Below, piece by piece: positions 1 through 7,138 of a stretch of DNA of 15,268 nt. Every line of letters starts with the position of its first letter. The first letter of the stretch is position 1. Source of the DNA: CALOCV01 sp942491955 (GTDB taxonomy: Bacteria > Chlamydiota > Chlamydiia > Chlamydiales > CALOCV01); assembly GCA_942491955.1 (NCBI GenBank), contig CALOCV010000001.1, forward strand, positions 1-15,268. Direction: 5' to 3'. The translations under genes were made by a program, and so were the position numbers. The notes beneath the pieces are model-generated. The model was not told where the DNA came from, did not search any database, and was given only the letters and a program-made list of their open reading frames with translations.

Positions 1-817
1 AAATAGCTGCAATAGTTTGCGATCGTATGTGGACTGCTAAGACCTACAATTTTACCAAGTTTTGTATAACTAAATTCTTTACCAATATTACTAGCAAAAT
101 AATAGACTACTTCTCGTAAAGGTTTTTCATCGTTGAACTTGATAACGAGCAGATCATATCGCGATAGAGGATACCCTCAAGTAGATCTCGTAAATACTCA
201 GGATTTGCGGACTTGGACATACTCTGGGATACCACCATATATTCAAATAAAGACAAAAGTGATGGAGTATGTTCCCAGTCATTCTCGTTGAATGAGCATT
301 TTTGGAAAAAATTTCTGGGTAGTTGTGATCGATAATTTCTTTAAAAGAGAGGGGATAGACTTCAAATTGCATATACCTACCCGTCAAGTGGGTGCCCAAT
401 TCTTTGCTAAGAAGGTTTGCATTGGAGCCTGTGATAAAAATCTTATATCCTTTTTCGTAGAGGCTGCGTATAAACCTTTCCCATCCATCTATATTTTGAA
501 TTTCATCCAAAGTAAAACGTTGACTGCTCACCGAATAATTCTATAAAGACTTCAAATAGCGTTTGAAAATCTTCAATTGCAAATCGAATCAGTCGCTCAT
601 CATCGAAATTTAAGTAATAATCTGACTTTGCGAGCTCCTGCTGAAAGATGCGCTGAATTGTGGATTTTCCAGACCTTCTAATACCACTGATGATGATGAT
701 GCTTGGATTGTCGAGAAAATTTCGAATGATTTCTGTCTGCGCACGTCGAACAAGAATTTTTGGGGAGTGATAATCCCTTTGATCTGCAATGACTTGTTTA
801 AGAACTTCCCGATCCAC
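1..817 (-). pseudogene. Degraded AAA-family ATPase with DUF4143-type C-terminus, partial at window edge
   Basis: Members of this family are P-loop ATPases of about 380-400 residues, often mobile or accessory, with no settled role. Translation starts at a GTG at 817, preceded by AAAGG. The first frame (817-503) has the Walker A motif GIRRSGKST and ends just after TFYF. The next frame supplies LDEIQNIDGWERF (Walker B-like), the ITGSNANLLS sensor segment, LTGRY and the PLSFKE motif. Farther on the family signature is scattered over frames: SLLSLFEYM, then GGIPEYVQVRKS in another frame, then NPEYLRDLLEGILYRDM and YYFASNIGKEFSYTKLGKIVG back in the previous one, running off the left edge. At least four frame changes are needed, so no functional protein is expected. 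The family call is firm; whether the indels are biological or sequence errors is open. Confidence 0.85.
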
Positions 818-844
818 GCTACGCCTTTCGTTATTCTATTCTTC

Positions 845-872
845 ATTGTATCAGTTAATCGTGCGTTGTCAA
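845..872 (-). promoter_or_regulatory. Sigma70-type promoter for the DUF4143 ATPase remnant
   Basis: On the minus strand a perfect -35 TTGACA (872-867) is followed after 16 bases by TACAAT (850-845), one mismatch from the -10 consensus. The predicted transcript starts near 838, about 20 nt before the GTG start at 817. It is the best promoter match I found in the window, and it serves a broken gene. Confidence 0.65.
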
Positions 873-918
873 TACATGGTTTTTGGTGCTTTTGTGTGTT
901 CCAAATGCACGGTTTGTG

Positions 919-1815
919 TTATTTTTTGTTTGGAAAAAAGATTTTTTTATGAGGAAAGTCAATGAGAATAGGACGAGTATTAAAAAAAGAAATTCCCAAC
1001 ACACCGTCCATGTTAGGAGCAAGTTCTCGATCCATTTGATAAAAGCAACCCGTCTGAACTTCTTGTGTCCCCAGTTTAATGGAATGGATTTCTAACCGTC
1101 GAATACAAAATTGTTCTTGGCAGGATCCATTTTTGGTTGCAAGAAAGTTTCGACTCATTCCTGTGTCGATGAAAAAATTTTTTATTTTTCCTTCCTGTTC
1201 TAAGGGAAATGCAATTAATCCAGCTTGCCAAGAAAAATCGACTTCAATCCAGTTTTCTATAACATTGTCATACGATTCATTGGGTTCGAATAGGGTAAGA
1301 GAACTGTTTGGAAAATCAATAAGGACAGAAAAATTTCGAAATACGGGGTTTCCCAAAATGATGGGAGGATCTTTTCCTTCGACAATGTCGACCTGTTTTG
1401 TCGAATTGTCTTTATCTGAAAACGTATAAACATAAGGATTTTCTTCTTTTGCCACAGCAATAAGAGGAGGCATGGCATAGGTGCCTAACTTGATAGGTTG
1501 AATTTTCCATTCTCGCAAAACCTCTTTTTTTCCTTTTGAAAAGCTTGCCAATTTTGCCTCGCTCGCCAAGGGTGTTGCATATTCATTTGGAATCACATCA
1601 CTGTCGAATTGTGATCCAGCTGCACCAAGGTCAATACCAGCAAGAAAGGCTTGATTTTCAATTGTAATTTCGCAATGGGGCATTGTCTGTTGAGAGATGA
1701 CTAGAGGAATAACGATTTGTGCATTGCAACAAGAGAAAAGAGAAAGAAAACCATATAACCAAAAAAGTACATTTTTTTTCAGAATAGACCTTGAAACAAC
1801 TCTACACCCATTCAT
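919..1815 (-). CDS. Exported protein with two retropepsin-like aspartic protease lobes
   Basis: This 298-residue protein resembles clan AA aspartic proteases. Each half has an active-site-like motif followed by a hydrophobic-hydrophobic-Gly segment: first half DLG (62-64) then IILG (152-155); second half DTG (217-219) then VLG (272-274), each followed by a parallel LIDFP segment. Only the second motif is canonical, because the first has Leu in place of Thr/Ser. The N-terminus has KK followed by a hydrophobic stretch (about 15-28) and SCCNA, so it is probably a signal peptide. SLFSC could be a weak lipobox with Cys29 lipidated. I chose the ATG at 1815 because AAGGA lies about 10 nt upstream and because it puts the signal peptide at the N-terminus; an in-frame extension to 1971 runs into IS remnant DNA. 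The frame is intact, unlike many neighbours. Substrate and role are unknown. Confidence 0.7.
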   Translation of the reverse strand: MNGCRVVSRSILKKNVLFWLYGFLSLFSCCNAQIVIPLVISQQTMPHCEITIENQAFLAGIDLGAAGSQFDSDVIPNEYATPLASEAKLASFSKGKKEVLREWKIQPIKLGTYAMPPLIAVAKEENPYVYTFSDKDNSTKQVDIVEGKDPPIILGNPVFRNFSVLIDFPNSSLTLFEPNESYDNVIENWIEVDFSWQAGLIAFPLEQEGKIKNFFIDTGMSRNFLATKNGSCQEQFCIRRLEIHSIKLGTQEVQTGCFYQMDRELAPNMDGVLGISFFNTRPILIDFPHKKIFFPNKK

Positions 1816-1918
1816 AGCGTACTTTTCCTTCGACGCTTGCATTTCCATCGGAATCAATCTCGGCCCCTCCTTGGTGTAAGAAATAAAAAATGTATTTTCA
1901 AAAAGTCGTCGATTTTTG

Positions 1919-2345
1919 TCAATAAACCTTGCACTGCTTTCTGTAGGAGTAACTTGGCTTATCCCATTCAAACGCAGCGCGCCTTTCTTCTAGGCTATTA
2001 TTTTGAATTTTTTTTTGAGCCACTCATTTTCCATTTTGAGTCGTCCTATCTGCTCAAATAACTCCTCTTCTTGCTTTTGATGTTGGCTTTGGCGTAAGCT
2101 CCTCGCACTCTTTTCAAAAATTTCTGGTCCATGCTCAAGGAAGTGCTTTTTCCAGTTGGAGAGCATTATCGGATGGACTCCTAGCTCACCGGCCAGCTGT
2201 GAAGCAGTCTTATCAGCCTTTGAGTATTTCAAGGACAGCCCTGAGCTTGAACTCTGGTGAATGTTTTTTTCGAATATTGGCCATTCAGTTTCTCCATTTT
2301 TGAATGGTTATAAGCTTAACGGGTGGTCCAGTTTTTGGGGACCAT
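1919..2345 (-). mobile_element. Truncated IS3-family insertion sequence
   Basis: The element reads on the minus strand. Its 5' end begins near 2345 with TGGTCCCC then CTGGACCACC, a plausible IS3-type terminal repeat. It contains a frameshifted orfA (2297-1990) and a 22-codon orfB start (1987-1922, ERRAAFEWDKPSYSYRKQC) that ends at TGA. No catalytic DDE domain and no right terminal repeat follow; the sequence passes directly into the upstream region of the protease-like gene. The element is therefore immobile. Confidence 0.75.
1990..2297 (-). pseudogene. IS3-family transposase OrfA, frameshifted
   Basis: OrfA is the helix-turn-helix and leucine-zipper subunit of IS3 transposases. The likely ATG is at 2297 (MEKLNGQYSKK). 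One frame change in an A7 run leads into HSPEFKLRAVLEILKG, and a second just before ADKTASQLAGELGVHP returns an open frame to the stop at 1990. The helix-turn-helix (TASQLAGELGVHPIMLSNWKK) and a coiled-coil tail (EEELFEQIGRLKMENEWLKK) are clear. The length restored by fixing both shifts, about 100 residues, fits the family. Without orfB it can only be a relic. Confidence 0.8.
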
Positions 2346-2351
2346 TATAAA

Positions 2352-2505
2352 GGGGCCCACCTCACAGGCCTTAGGAGCCTAAAGCAACCCAGTGTGAGGT
2401 TAACAAGTTTGTGGCTAAAACTTGTCTAGACAAATGGGTCCACTTTAGAGTGGCTATCAAGAAATAATTTTTCCCTCCTCCTAGGGGGAGGGAAGTTTTT
2501 ATTGT
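2352..2505 (+). ncRNA. Candidate structured RNA: three-way junction, extra hairpin and terminator
   Basis: The plus strand folds by eye into a closed three-way junction. P1 pairs 2353-2359 with 2435-2441 (7 bp, one G-U). P2 pairs 2360-2366 with 2393-2399 (CCTCACA/TGTGAGG) and encloses a further 6-bp stem with one mismatch (2368-2374/2379-2385). P3 pairs 2403-2410 with 2418-2425 (ACAAGTTT/AAACTTGT). A fourth hairpin, CCACT/AGTGG (2440-2453), competes with P1 for two bases. An intrinsic terminator (2471-2500) follows. No open frame accounts for the segment and no plus-strand gene follows, so a stand-alone small RNA is more likely than a leader. I recognise no known RNA family, and no clear promoter is visible. 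It could instead be the end of an unknown mobile element. Confidence 0.45.
2471..2500 (+). terminator. Intrinsic terminator
   Basis: TTCCCTCC pairs with GGAGGGAA (outer arms 2471-2478 and 2487-2494), and the plus strand continues with GTTTTT. On the minus strand no T run follows the hairpin, so it points in the plus direction and would end the candidate RNA. Confidence 0.65.
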
Positions 2506-2583
2506 GTGCCACCAAAGAGGTTAGGTAGTGATTAAGGCTACAGAGCTTCTTCTATTCCTAGCTCCCAGAGCAGGGAAGAATCC

Positions 2584-2629
2584 GGCAAAGATAATTGTCG
2601 TCGATAGGCAAAGATAATTGACGTTAATC
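2584..2629. repeat. Two tandem 23-bp direct repeats
   Basis: Units at 2584-2606 and 2607-2629 both begin GGCAAAGATAATTG and match at 19 of 23 positions. The second unit covers the stop codon of the F-box gene (2624-2626). The function is unknown; a slippage duplication or a binding-site pair are both possible. Confidence 0.6.
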
Positions 2630-4180
2630 AGATTGGGAATATTGCTGCAGTATCGTATTAGCAAACTCCATGACTGTAGTAACACTGTTCTTTGCGAAGT
2701 CTTCGGAAATATATTTCAGAACAAATCTTCTTGTGTTATTGTCGGGTATTGCATTAGCAGCCTTTATGGCTTTATCAAAACCAACGCTTTTTATGAGGGC
2801 TTTAGAAATCTTTTTGAGAACGGAACTTCTTGTGTTATTGTCGGGTATTGCAATAGCAGCCTCTATGGCTTTATCAGTTTTATCGTTGCTTGTTAAGGCT
2901 ATAGAAATATATTTTAGAGTAGACGATTGTTGGTAAGAGTCCGATATTGTCTTAGCAACCTCTAAGGATTTATCAGTATTACCGTTGTTTGTTAAGGCTA
3001 TAGAAACCTGTTGCAGAGTAGACGATTGTGCGTAAGAGTCCGATATTGTCTTAGCAACCTCTAAGGCTTTATCAGTATTACCGTTGTTTATTAAGGCTTT
3101 GGAAATATGTTGCAGAGTAGACGATTGTGCGTAAGAGTCCGATATTGTCTTAGCAACCTCTAAGGATTTATCAGTATTACCGTTGTTTGTTAAGGCTATA
3201 GAAACCTGTTGCAGAGTAGACGATTGTGCGTAAGAGTCCGATATTGTCTTAGCAACCTCTAAGGCTTTATCAGTATTACCGTTGTTTGTTAAGGCGTTGG
3301 AAATATCTGCGAGAACGGAACTTCTTGTGTTATTATCGGGTATTGTCTTAGCAACCTCTAAGGCTTTATCAGTATTACCGTTGTTTATTAAGGCTTTGGA
3401 AATATGTTGCAGAGTAGACGATTGTGCGTAAGAGTCCGATATTGTCTTAGCAACCTCTAAGGATTTATCAGTATTACCGTTGTTTGTTAAGGCTATAGAA
3501 ACCTGTTGCAGAGTAGACGATTGTGCGTAAGAGTCCGATATTGTCTTAGCAACCTCTAAGGCTTTATCAGTATTACCGATGTTTAGTAAGGCTATAGAAA
3601 TAGCTTGCAGAGCACACAATTGTTTGGAAGGGGTCGTTATTGTCTTAGCAACCTCTAAGGCTTTATCAGTATTACCGATGTTTAGTAAGGCTATAGAAAT
3701 AGCTTGCAGAGCACACAATTGTTTGGAAGGGGGCGTTAGTGTCTTAGCAACCTCTATGGCTTCATAAAATATGTCTTGATCAAAATTAGTGTTCTCTTTT
3801 ATTTTTTTAGAAAGATTTGGAATGTCTCGGAACTTGTTAAATAATATTTTTTTAATTCTTTCACTACGAAAAACTCGTAATCCATTTAAATTTGGTGCGA
3901 GAATATCTTTAACCTGTTTGAATGGAATATCTTTAAGCTGTTTTTTAAGGTTTAAGTGTAAAAAATTCGCCAAGGTTTGTATGTTATAAAGTTGTTTTTT
4001 TATTGATAATTCCATCCAACGATGACTCACTAAACTTGAGGACTTCAGATCCTTGTCATCTAAATAAGAAAAAATCTGTAGGAGAATATCAGCTGGTAAC
4101 GTTTCTATTATCGAACCTTTGTGTAAGGATTGATTATAATCTTTATAACTTTCAACATTAACTTTGTTCAAAATATTCAT
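2624..4180 (-). CDS. F-box protein with eleven 33-residue helical repeats, predicted host-directed effector
   Basis: The 518-residue protein has an N-terminal F-box at about 24-63 (LPADILLQIFSYLDDKDLKS, then LVSHRWMEL). F-boxes bind Skp1 in eukaryotic SCF ubiquitin ligases; bacterial F-box proteins are typically effectors delivered into host cells. A linker (about 64-147) is followed by eleven repeats of about 33 residues (148-510), consensus ISDSYAQSSTLQQVSIAL then NNGNTDKALEVAKT, which look like paired TPR/SEL1-type helices and probably bind the protein to be ubiquitinated. There is no signal peptide, so type III secretion is likely if the host is a chlamydia. No Shine-Dalgarno sequence is visible before the ATG at 4180, and a MITE lies 30 bp upstream. 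The repeats are nearly identical at DNA level, so copy number may vary between strains. The F-box call is strong; the target is unknown. Confidence 0.85.
   Translation of the reverse strand: MNILNKVNVESYKDYNQSLHKGSIIETLPADILLQIFSYLDDKDLKSSSLVSHRWMELSIKKQLYNIQTLANFLHLNLKKQLKDIPFKQVKDILAPNLNGLRVFRSERIKKILFNKFRDIPNLSKKIKENTNFDQDIFYEAIEVAKTLTPPSKQLCALQAISIALLNIGNTDKALEVAKTITTPSKQLCALQAISIALLNIGNTDKALEVAKTISDSYAQSSTLQQVSIALTNNGNTDKSLEVAKTISDSYAQSSTLQHISKALINNGNTDKALEVAKTIPDNNTRSSVLADISNALTNNGNTDKALEVAKTISDSYAQSSTLQQVSIALTNNGNTDKSLEVAKTISDSYAQSSTLQHISKALINNGNTDKALEVAKTISDSYAQSSTLQQVSIALTNNGNTDKSLEVAKTISDSYQQSSTLKYISIALTSNDKTDKAIEAAIAIPDNNTRSSVLKKISKALIKSVGFDKAIKAANAIPDNNTRRFVLKYISEDFAKNSVTTVMEFANTILQQYSQSD
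2651..3739 (-). repeat. Coding tandem repeat array, about eleven 99-bp units
   Basis: The array encodes the eleven repeats of the F-box protein. Three units encode the identical ISDSYAQSSTLQQVSIALTN block and alternate with a second type (TLQHISKALINN), which suggests recent duplication of two-unit blocks. Outer units are more diverged. Unit length is a multiple of three, so gain or loss keeps the frame. Confidence 0.85.
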
Positions 4181-4194
4181 TTTAATACCAAGTG

Positions 4195-4223
4195 TTATTA
4201 TTAATTTATTGAGGCTTTTGCAA
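4195..4223 (-). promoter_or_regulatory. Possible hybrid promoter using the MITE end
   Basis: On the minus strand TTGCAA (4223-4218), inside the MITE terminal repeat, is followed after exactly 17 bases by TAATAA (4200-4195) in unique DNA. Matches are four of six to the -35 and three of six to the -10 consensus. It would start transcription about 8 nt before the F-box ATG, consistent with the missing Shine-Dalgarno sequence, but the match is weak in A+T-rich DNA. Confidence 0.25.
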
Positions 4224-4374
4224 AACTATCCGTCTGATCGATTTTCGAGCGATTTGGTCGAGATTGGACATTTGATGTAAACCCACATACTCTTAAGAGT
4301 AGGGGTTTTATATCAAATGTCCAAGGTTGGCGGAAGCGCTCAAAAGCGATCGACGGGAGTTTTGCAAAAACCTC
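4211..4374. mobile_element. 164-bp MITE, IS5-family-like ends, with TATT target duplication
   Basis: The ends are inverted repeats: GAGGCTTTTGCAAAACT (from 4211) and GAGGTTTTTGCAAAACT (complement, from 4374), with one mismatch in 17. Imperfect pairing continues inward for about 75 bp, including TTGGACATTTGAT on one arm and its complement on the other, around the palindromic centre TACTCTTAAGAGTA. TATT flanks both ends (4207-4210 and 4375-4378) as a target duplication. It encodes nothing. The ends resemble IS5-family termini from memory, so an IS5-type transposase elsewhere may mobilise it. Confidence 0.8.
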
Positions 4375-4428
4375 TATTAATAGCTTTCAAACTATACGCT
4401 TATTATAGCAATCCTAATCAATAATGGA

Positions 4429-6006
4429 TTATTCTTCCTCAAAAGATGATATTTCGGAAGTGGTGGAATAGGTGTCATTATCAGGTTCACTGGTTGTACT
4501 GAAAGACAATCTTTCCTCTTCAAGAGATATATTCTGAGCTTTCAGAATCCCTTTTATTAATTTTTGATACGTATCAAGAAAATCACCACTTTTTGTAAAT
4601 TTCTTGAACCGTGTCTTGTCCTTGCCAATATCAACAATTTCTTGGAGCTTTTGGCTCGTTGTCTCTATCTTTTCTTCAGTATTGTTTGCATTTACCGATA
4701 CAATGTTATCGATAGTTGTTAATATCTCTTGCAATTCATCTAGTGTGGATGATTCGATATCCGAGACACTACGTTTTAACTTGTTGAGATTATTTAGAAG
4801 CTGCTGTAAACCTTCTTGCGAAGTAGAAGGACATTTGGAAATCAATTGTTGTGTATTTTGTAACAGATTTTGTACTTGCTCTATCGAATCACTTAAGGTT
4901 TGTTTATTTGCTTCTACCGCCGCAGCGATCTTTTCGTTTAAGGCTTGTTTCTTTGCTTCTACCTCCGCAGCGATCTGAGCTTCTTTATAAGTTTTTATAT
5001 GGAAATTTTTTACGGCATCTAATAAACAACCAGTCATTTTCTCCATTTCTGCAATGGCTGTTTCCGTGCTAATTTCTTCTTCAATTTTCTGTTTTACACC
5101 ATTTTGTAAAAAGAGGTACAACTTTGACAATGCACCTTTCCATTCACTTAATTCGGAATAGGAATCAAAAACATTTTGGATACACGTGTCTATTTCATCT
5201 CTTTTAGGAGGCTCAAATTTTTCAAAATTCTCTAATATAGCATTCCAATACTGGGGTGATTGTGGAGATGATGCGAAGGAATCAATGTGCTCAATCAATT
5301 GCGGAAGGTCAGATTTGAGAGAGGAATTGAAATCAGATTCTCCGTTTTTTACCGTGTAATCGGGGAACCTTGGCAACTTTCGCCCATTTACCTCAATCAT
5401 TACTGGTTGTGATGAAGGAGTTTTTCGAACAAAGAGCCCGAAGAATGTTTGAAGAGTTTGAACATCGTTCTCAATTGTTGTAATTTGTTTGTCAAGTAGT
5501 TCTCTAAACGAAGCAAACTCCGGTGTTGAGGACTTGGAGTTCAAGAGTTCTTTCAATTTCTTTAACGATGAGGAAATCGAATTGAAACAATTGCTTGTAG
5601 CCGTTGTATTCGTATCTGTATGAATTTTTTTTCGTAATTCGAACAAATGTTTTAGAAAATCAACCGTTTCTTTTGTTTCTGTTTTTTTGGTTCTCTTTTT
5701 TTCTATAGCCGACTCTTGTGTGTTTGATGCTTCTTTTGAAAATTTTCCTTTTATGATTTGTTTTTTTAGAAAATGAACATGTTCTTGAATCATATAGATC
5801 TTTAATTTCTCTGGAAGAGGTAATAACGTACGTGTGAGATTAGTAAAGAAGGTGGAATCTTGATCTTCTTGCAGGCCTTTTTTTACTGCGTTTTGGTAAA
5901 AAGTTTGTTCTTTAGTTTCAAGTAAAACAAAACGAGATTCAATAGCAAGGGCGATCAAAAAGCGTGTATTTTCATCCACCTTCAATGGGGTTACCAAAGC
6001 TTCCAA
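4429..6006 (-). CDS. C-terminal part of a frameshift-split coiled-coil protein, candidate effector
   Basis: I do not recognise a family. This 525-residue frame begins at a TTG (6006) with no ribosome site, and sense continues upstream in the frame of the preceding fragment, so it is the C-terminal two-thirds of one gene starting at 7015. It is hydrophilic, without membrane segments, and mostly helical. There is a short duplicated coiled-coil segment near 345-375 (AAEVEAKKQALNEKI and AAAVEANKQTLSDSI) and a Ser/Thr/Glu-rich acidic tail (STTSEPDNDTYSTTSEISSF). The shift lies near 6010-6015, where removing one CT from CTCTCC joins KKPYAS to PFFLEALVTP. Large helical proteins beside an F-box effector in a predicted intracellular bacterium suggest a secreted protein, but this is inference from context. 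Confidence 0.6.
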   Translation of the reverse strand: MEALVTPLKVDENTRFLIALAIESRFVLLETKEQTFYQNAVKKGLQEDQDSTFFTNLTRTLLPLPEKLKIYMIQEHVHFLKKQIIKGKFSKEASNTQESAIEKKRTKKTETKETVDFLKHLFELRKKIHTDTNTTATSNCFNSISSSLKKLKELLNSKSSTPEFASFRELLDKQITTIENDVQTLQTFFGLFVRKTPSSQPVMIEVNGRKLPRFPDYTVKNGESDFNSSLKSDLPQLIEHIDSFASSPQSPQYWNAILENFEKFEPPKRDEIDTCIQNVFDSYSELSEWKGALSKLYLFLQNGVKQKIEEEISTETAIAEMEKMTGCLLDAVKNFHIKTYKEAQIAAEVEAKKQALNEKIAAAVEANKQTLSDSIEQVQNLLQNTQQLISKCPSTSQEGLQQLLNNLNKLKRSVSDIESSTLDELQEILTTIDNIVSVNANNTEEKIETTSQKLQEIVDIGKDKTRFKKFTKSGDFLDTYQKLIKGILKAQNISLEEERLSFSTTSEPDNDTYSTTSEISSFEEE

Positions 6007-6350
6007 AAAGAAAGGAGAGATGCATATGGCTTCTTAGCGAGTTCGAGAATTTTTTCATCCGTTAAAGTAGAAACAAGAGAAGAAAAGGTTTCTTCTAGGT
6101 TAGGATGAGAAAACAGAGAAGTATCGGTTGCTGCCGCCAATGCAGAACCGCACAAGAGAGCGAATTCGTTGTGTAACAGATTTTCTGTTAATGCTAATTG
6201 TGTAAAGAAGTTGTGAGCTTTTTCTAATTTTTCTAATTTTTCTGGAGTAGATAAAAAATGCTTGATCATAGACCAGTCAAAATTTTGAAATCGTGTTTTT
6301 TGTCGGGTAAAAGCGGCTTCTTGTTTAGATAATGCTTCTAATCTTAGCAA
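5991..6350 (-). CDS. Middle part of the same frameshift-split coiled-coil protein
   Basis: This is a 119-residue open frame with a TTG at 6350 and no Shine-Dalgarno sequence. The frame stays open upstream of that TTG as SSEAYAETAKKL, overlapping the end of the N-terminal fragment, so it is an internal piece and not a separate gene. It is helical and hydrophilic, with the repeated EKLEKLEKA and an alanine-rich segment (CGSALAAATDTS). It ends in LSFWKLW only because of the second frameshift. No family is recognised. Confidence 0.5.
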   Translation of the reverse strand: MLRLEALSKQEAAFTRQKTRFQNFDWSMIKHFLSTPEKLEKLEKAHNFFTQLALTENLLHNEFALLCGSALAAATDTSLFSHPNLEETFSSLVSTLTDEKILELAKKPYASLLSFWKLW

Positions 6351-7015
6351 TTTTTTAGCAGTTTCTGCGTATGCCTCAGAGGAGTGTACAGGTCATCTAA
6401 TATTGCTACTGCAGGAGGGGTTTGCGGGATCTGAAGAAGTTTTTTCTCTTTTAGAGAACGTTTTATTTTACTAGTAACCTGAAATAGTTGGCGATATGCG
6501 TAAAATTCTTCACCCATGCAAGCAACAAGAATGTCTTCTTTTGAACAAATTTCTTTTACCACATCGCATATTTCTTCCACAGACAATTTTTCTGCTGCAA
6601 GGGAAATGATTTCATCTGTAGGAGGTGTTGTTTCCGACGATTCGTCGATTACCTTCTTTTCTAACAAAACGGGAAGGAGTAGGTCTGCAAACTCGTTGTC
6701 ACATGCAAAGTAGCTCAAAGCAGTTGTAACAATCTTTTCCGAAGAAATAGGAGGCGTTTCGGCACTAGAAGAAGGTGATAATAAATATTTTTCAAGTGGT
6801 TTGAATTTGGTTCTATCGCTCAGATAACGTGCTTTGTCATATTGGTATTTTTTTTGTAACAAATCTTGTAAGACGCGATAAGTGGCCTTAAGCTTGTCTT
6901 GGGTATGCTCAATTTTTTCAGATAAAGATCGCGTGCTTTCTTTAGGTGAATGTCGCGTGATTTTTTGAGGAATTGCTCCTGAATGGGGACAATGTGTTAC
7001 TTCTACAATGTTCAT
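6344..7015 (-). CDS. N-terminal part of the same frameshift-split coiled-coil protein
   Basis: This fragment has the real start: ATG at 7015 with AGGAG about 14 nt and AAGGA about 7 nt upstream. The 223-residue frame begins MNIVEVTHCPHSGAIPQK, has no signal peptide or membrane segment, and is mainly helical with a charged region (EKIEHTQDKLKATYRVLQDL) and a Pro/Ser/Thr linker near 80-92. It leaves frame around 6375-6385, after ILDDLYT, where a one-base change would continue into SSEAYAETAKKL of the next fragment. Reconstructed, the gene would encode about 860 residues. An uncharged Ser/Thr-containing N-terminus would be compatible with type III secretion, but I cannot test that here. Confidence 0.6.
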   Translation of the reverse strand: MNIVEVTHCPHSGAIPQKITRHSPKESTRSLSEKIEHTQDKLKATYRVLQDLLQKKYQYDKARYLSDRTKFKPLEKYLLSPSSSAETPPISSEKIVTTALSYFACDNEFADLLLPVLLEKKVIDESSETTPPTDEIISLAAEKLSVEEICDVVKEICSKEDILVACMGEEFYAYRQLFQVTSKIKRSLKEKKLLQIPQTPPAVAILDDLYTPLRHTQKLLKNC

Positions 7016-7083
7016 GTTTCCTTATCTCCTATGTCCTGTTTTGTGTTGAAAGAATGCAATCAAAGATGATTGATGTGGGGCGG

Positions 7084-7109
7084 AAAGCGCGCACATTGTG
7101 CGCGCTTTT
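7084..7109 (-). terminator. Hairpin terminator after the 7139-7618 gene
   Basis: AAAGCGCGCAC (7084-7094) pairs perfectly with GTGCGCGCTTT (7098-7108) around a 3-nt loop. It lies 31 nt past the stop of the minus-strand gene ending at 7139. The T run is short, so termination may be moderate, and the hairpin could act in both directions. Confidence 0.6.
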
Positions 7110-7138
7110 AAGTGTTTATCTCAATGAATTACAAGCAC

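Noticed and set aside
1286..1300. GGGTTCGAAT resembling a tRNA T-arm
   Set aside because: It lies within the protease-like coding sequence, and no acceptor or anticodon arm pairs around it.
1802..1894. Short minus-strand frame ending in GGAEIDSDGNASVEGKVRYE
   Set aside because: It looks protein-like and may be the tail of a lost gene, but it is only about 30 codons, has no start, and overlaps the protease gene start; I could not assign it.
1816..1971. 52-residue N-terminal extension of the protease-like protein
   Set aside because: It runs into IS3 orfB remnant DNA, and the ATG at 1815 has a better ribosome site and gives an N-terminal signal peptide.
2352..2505. Group II intron end or retron RNA as explanation for the structured segment
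   Set aside because: No domain V-like hairpin and no reverse transcriptase gene is in the window.
2651..3739. Regularly spaced repeats that might be a CRISPR array
   Set aside because: Units are 99 bp, contiguous without unique spacers, and encode protein repeats.
2618..3767. Plus-strand open frames across the F-box repeats (2618-2896, 2670-2936, 3579-3767)
   Set aside because: They are mirror frames of the repeat array; the minus strand encodes a clear F-box and regular helical repeats.
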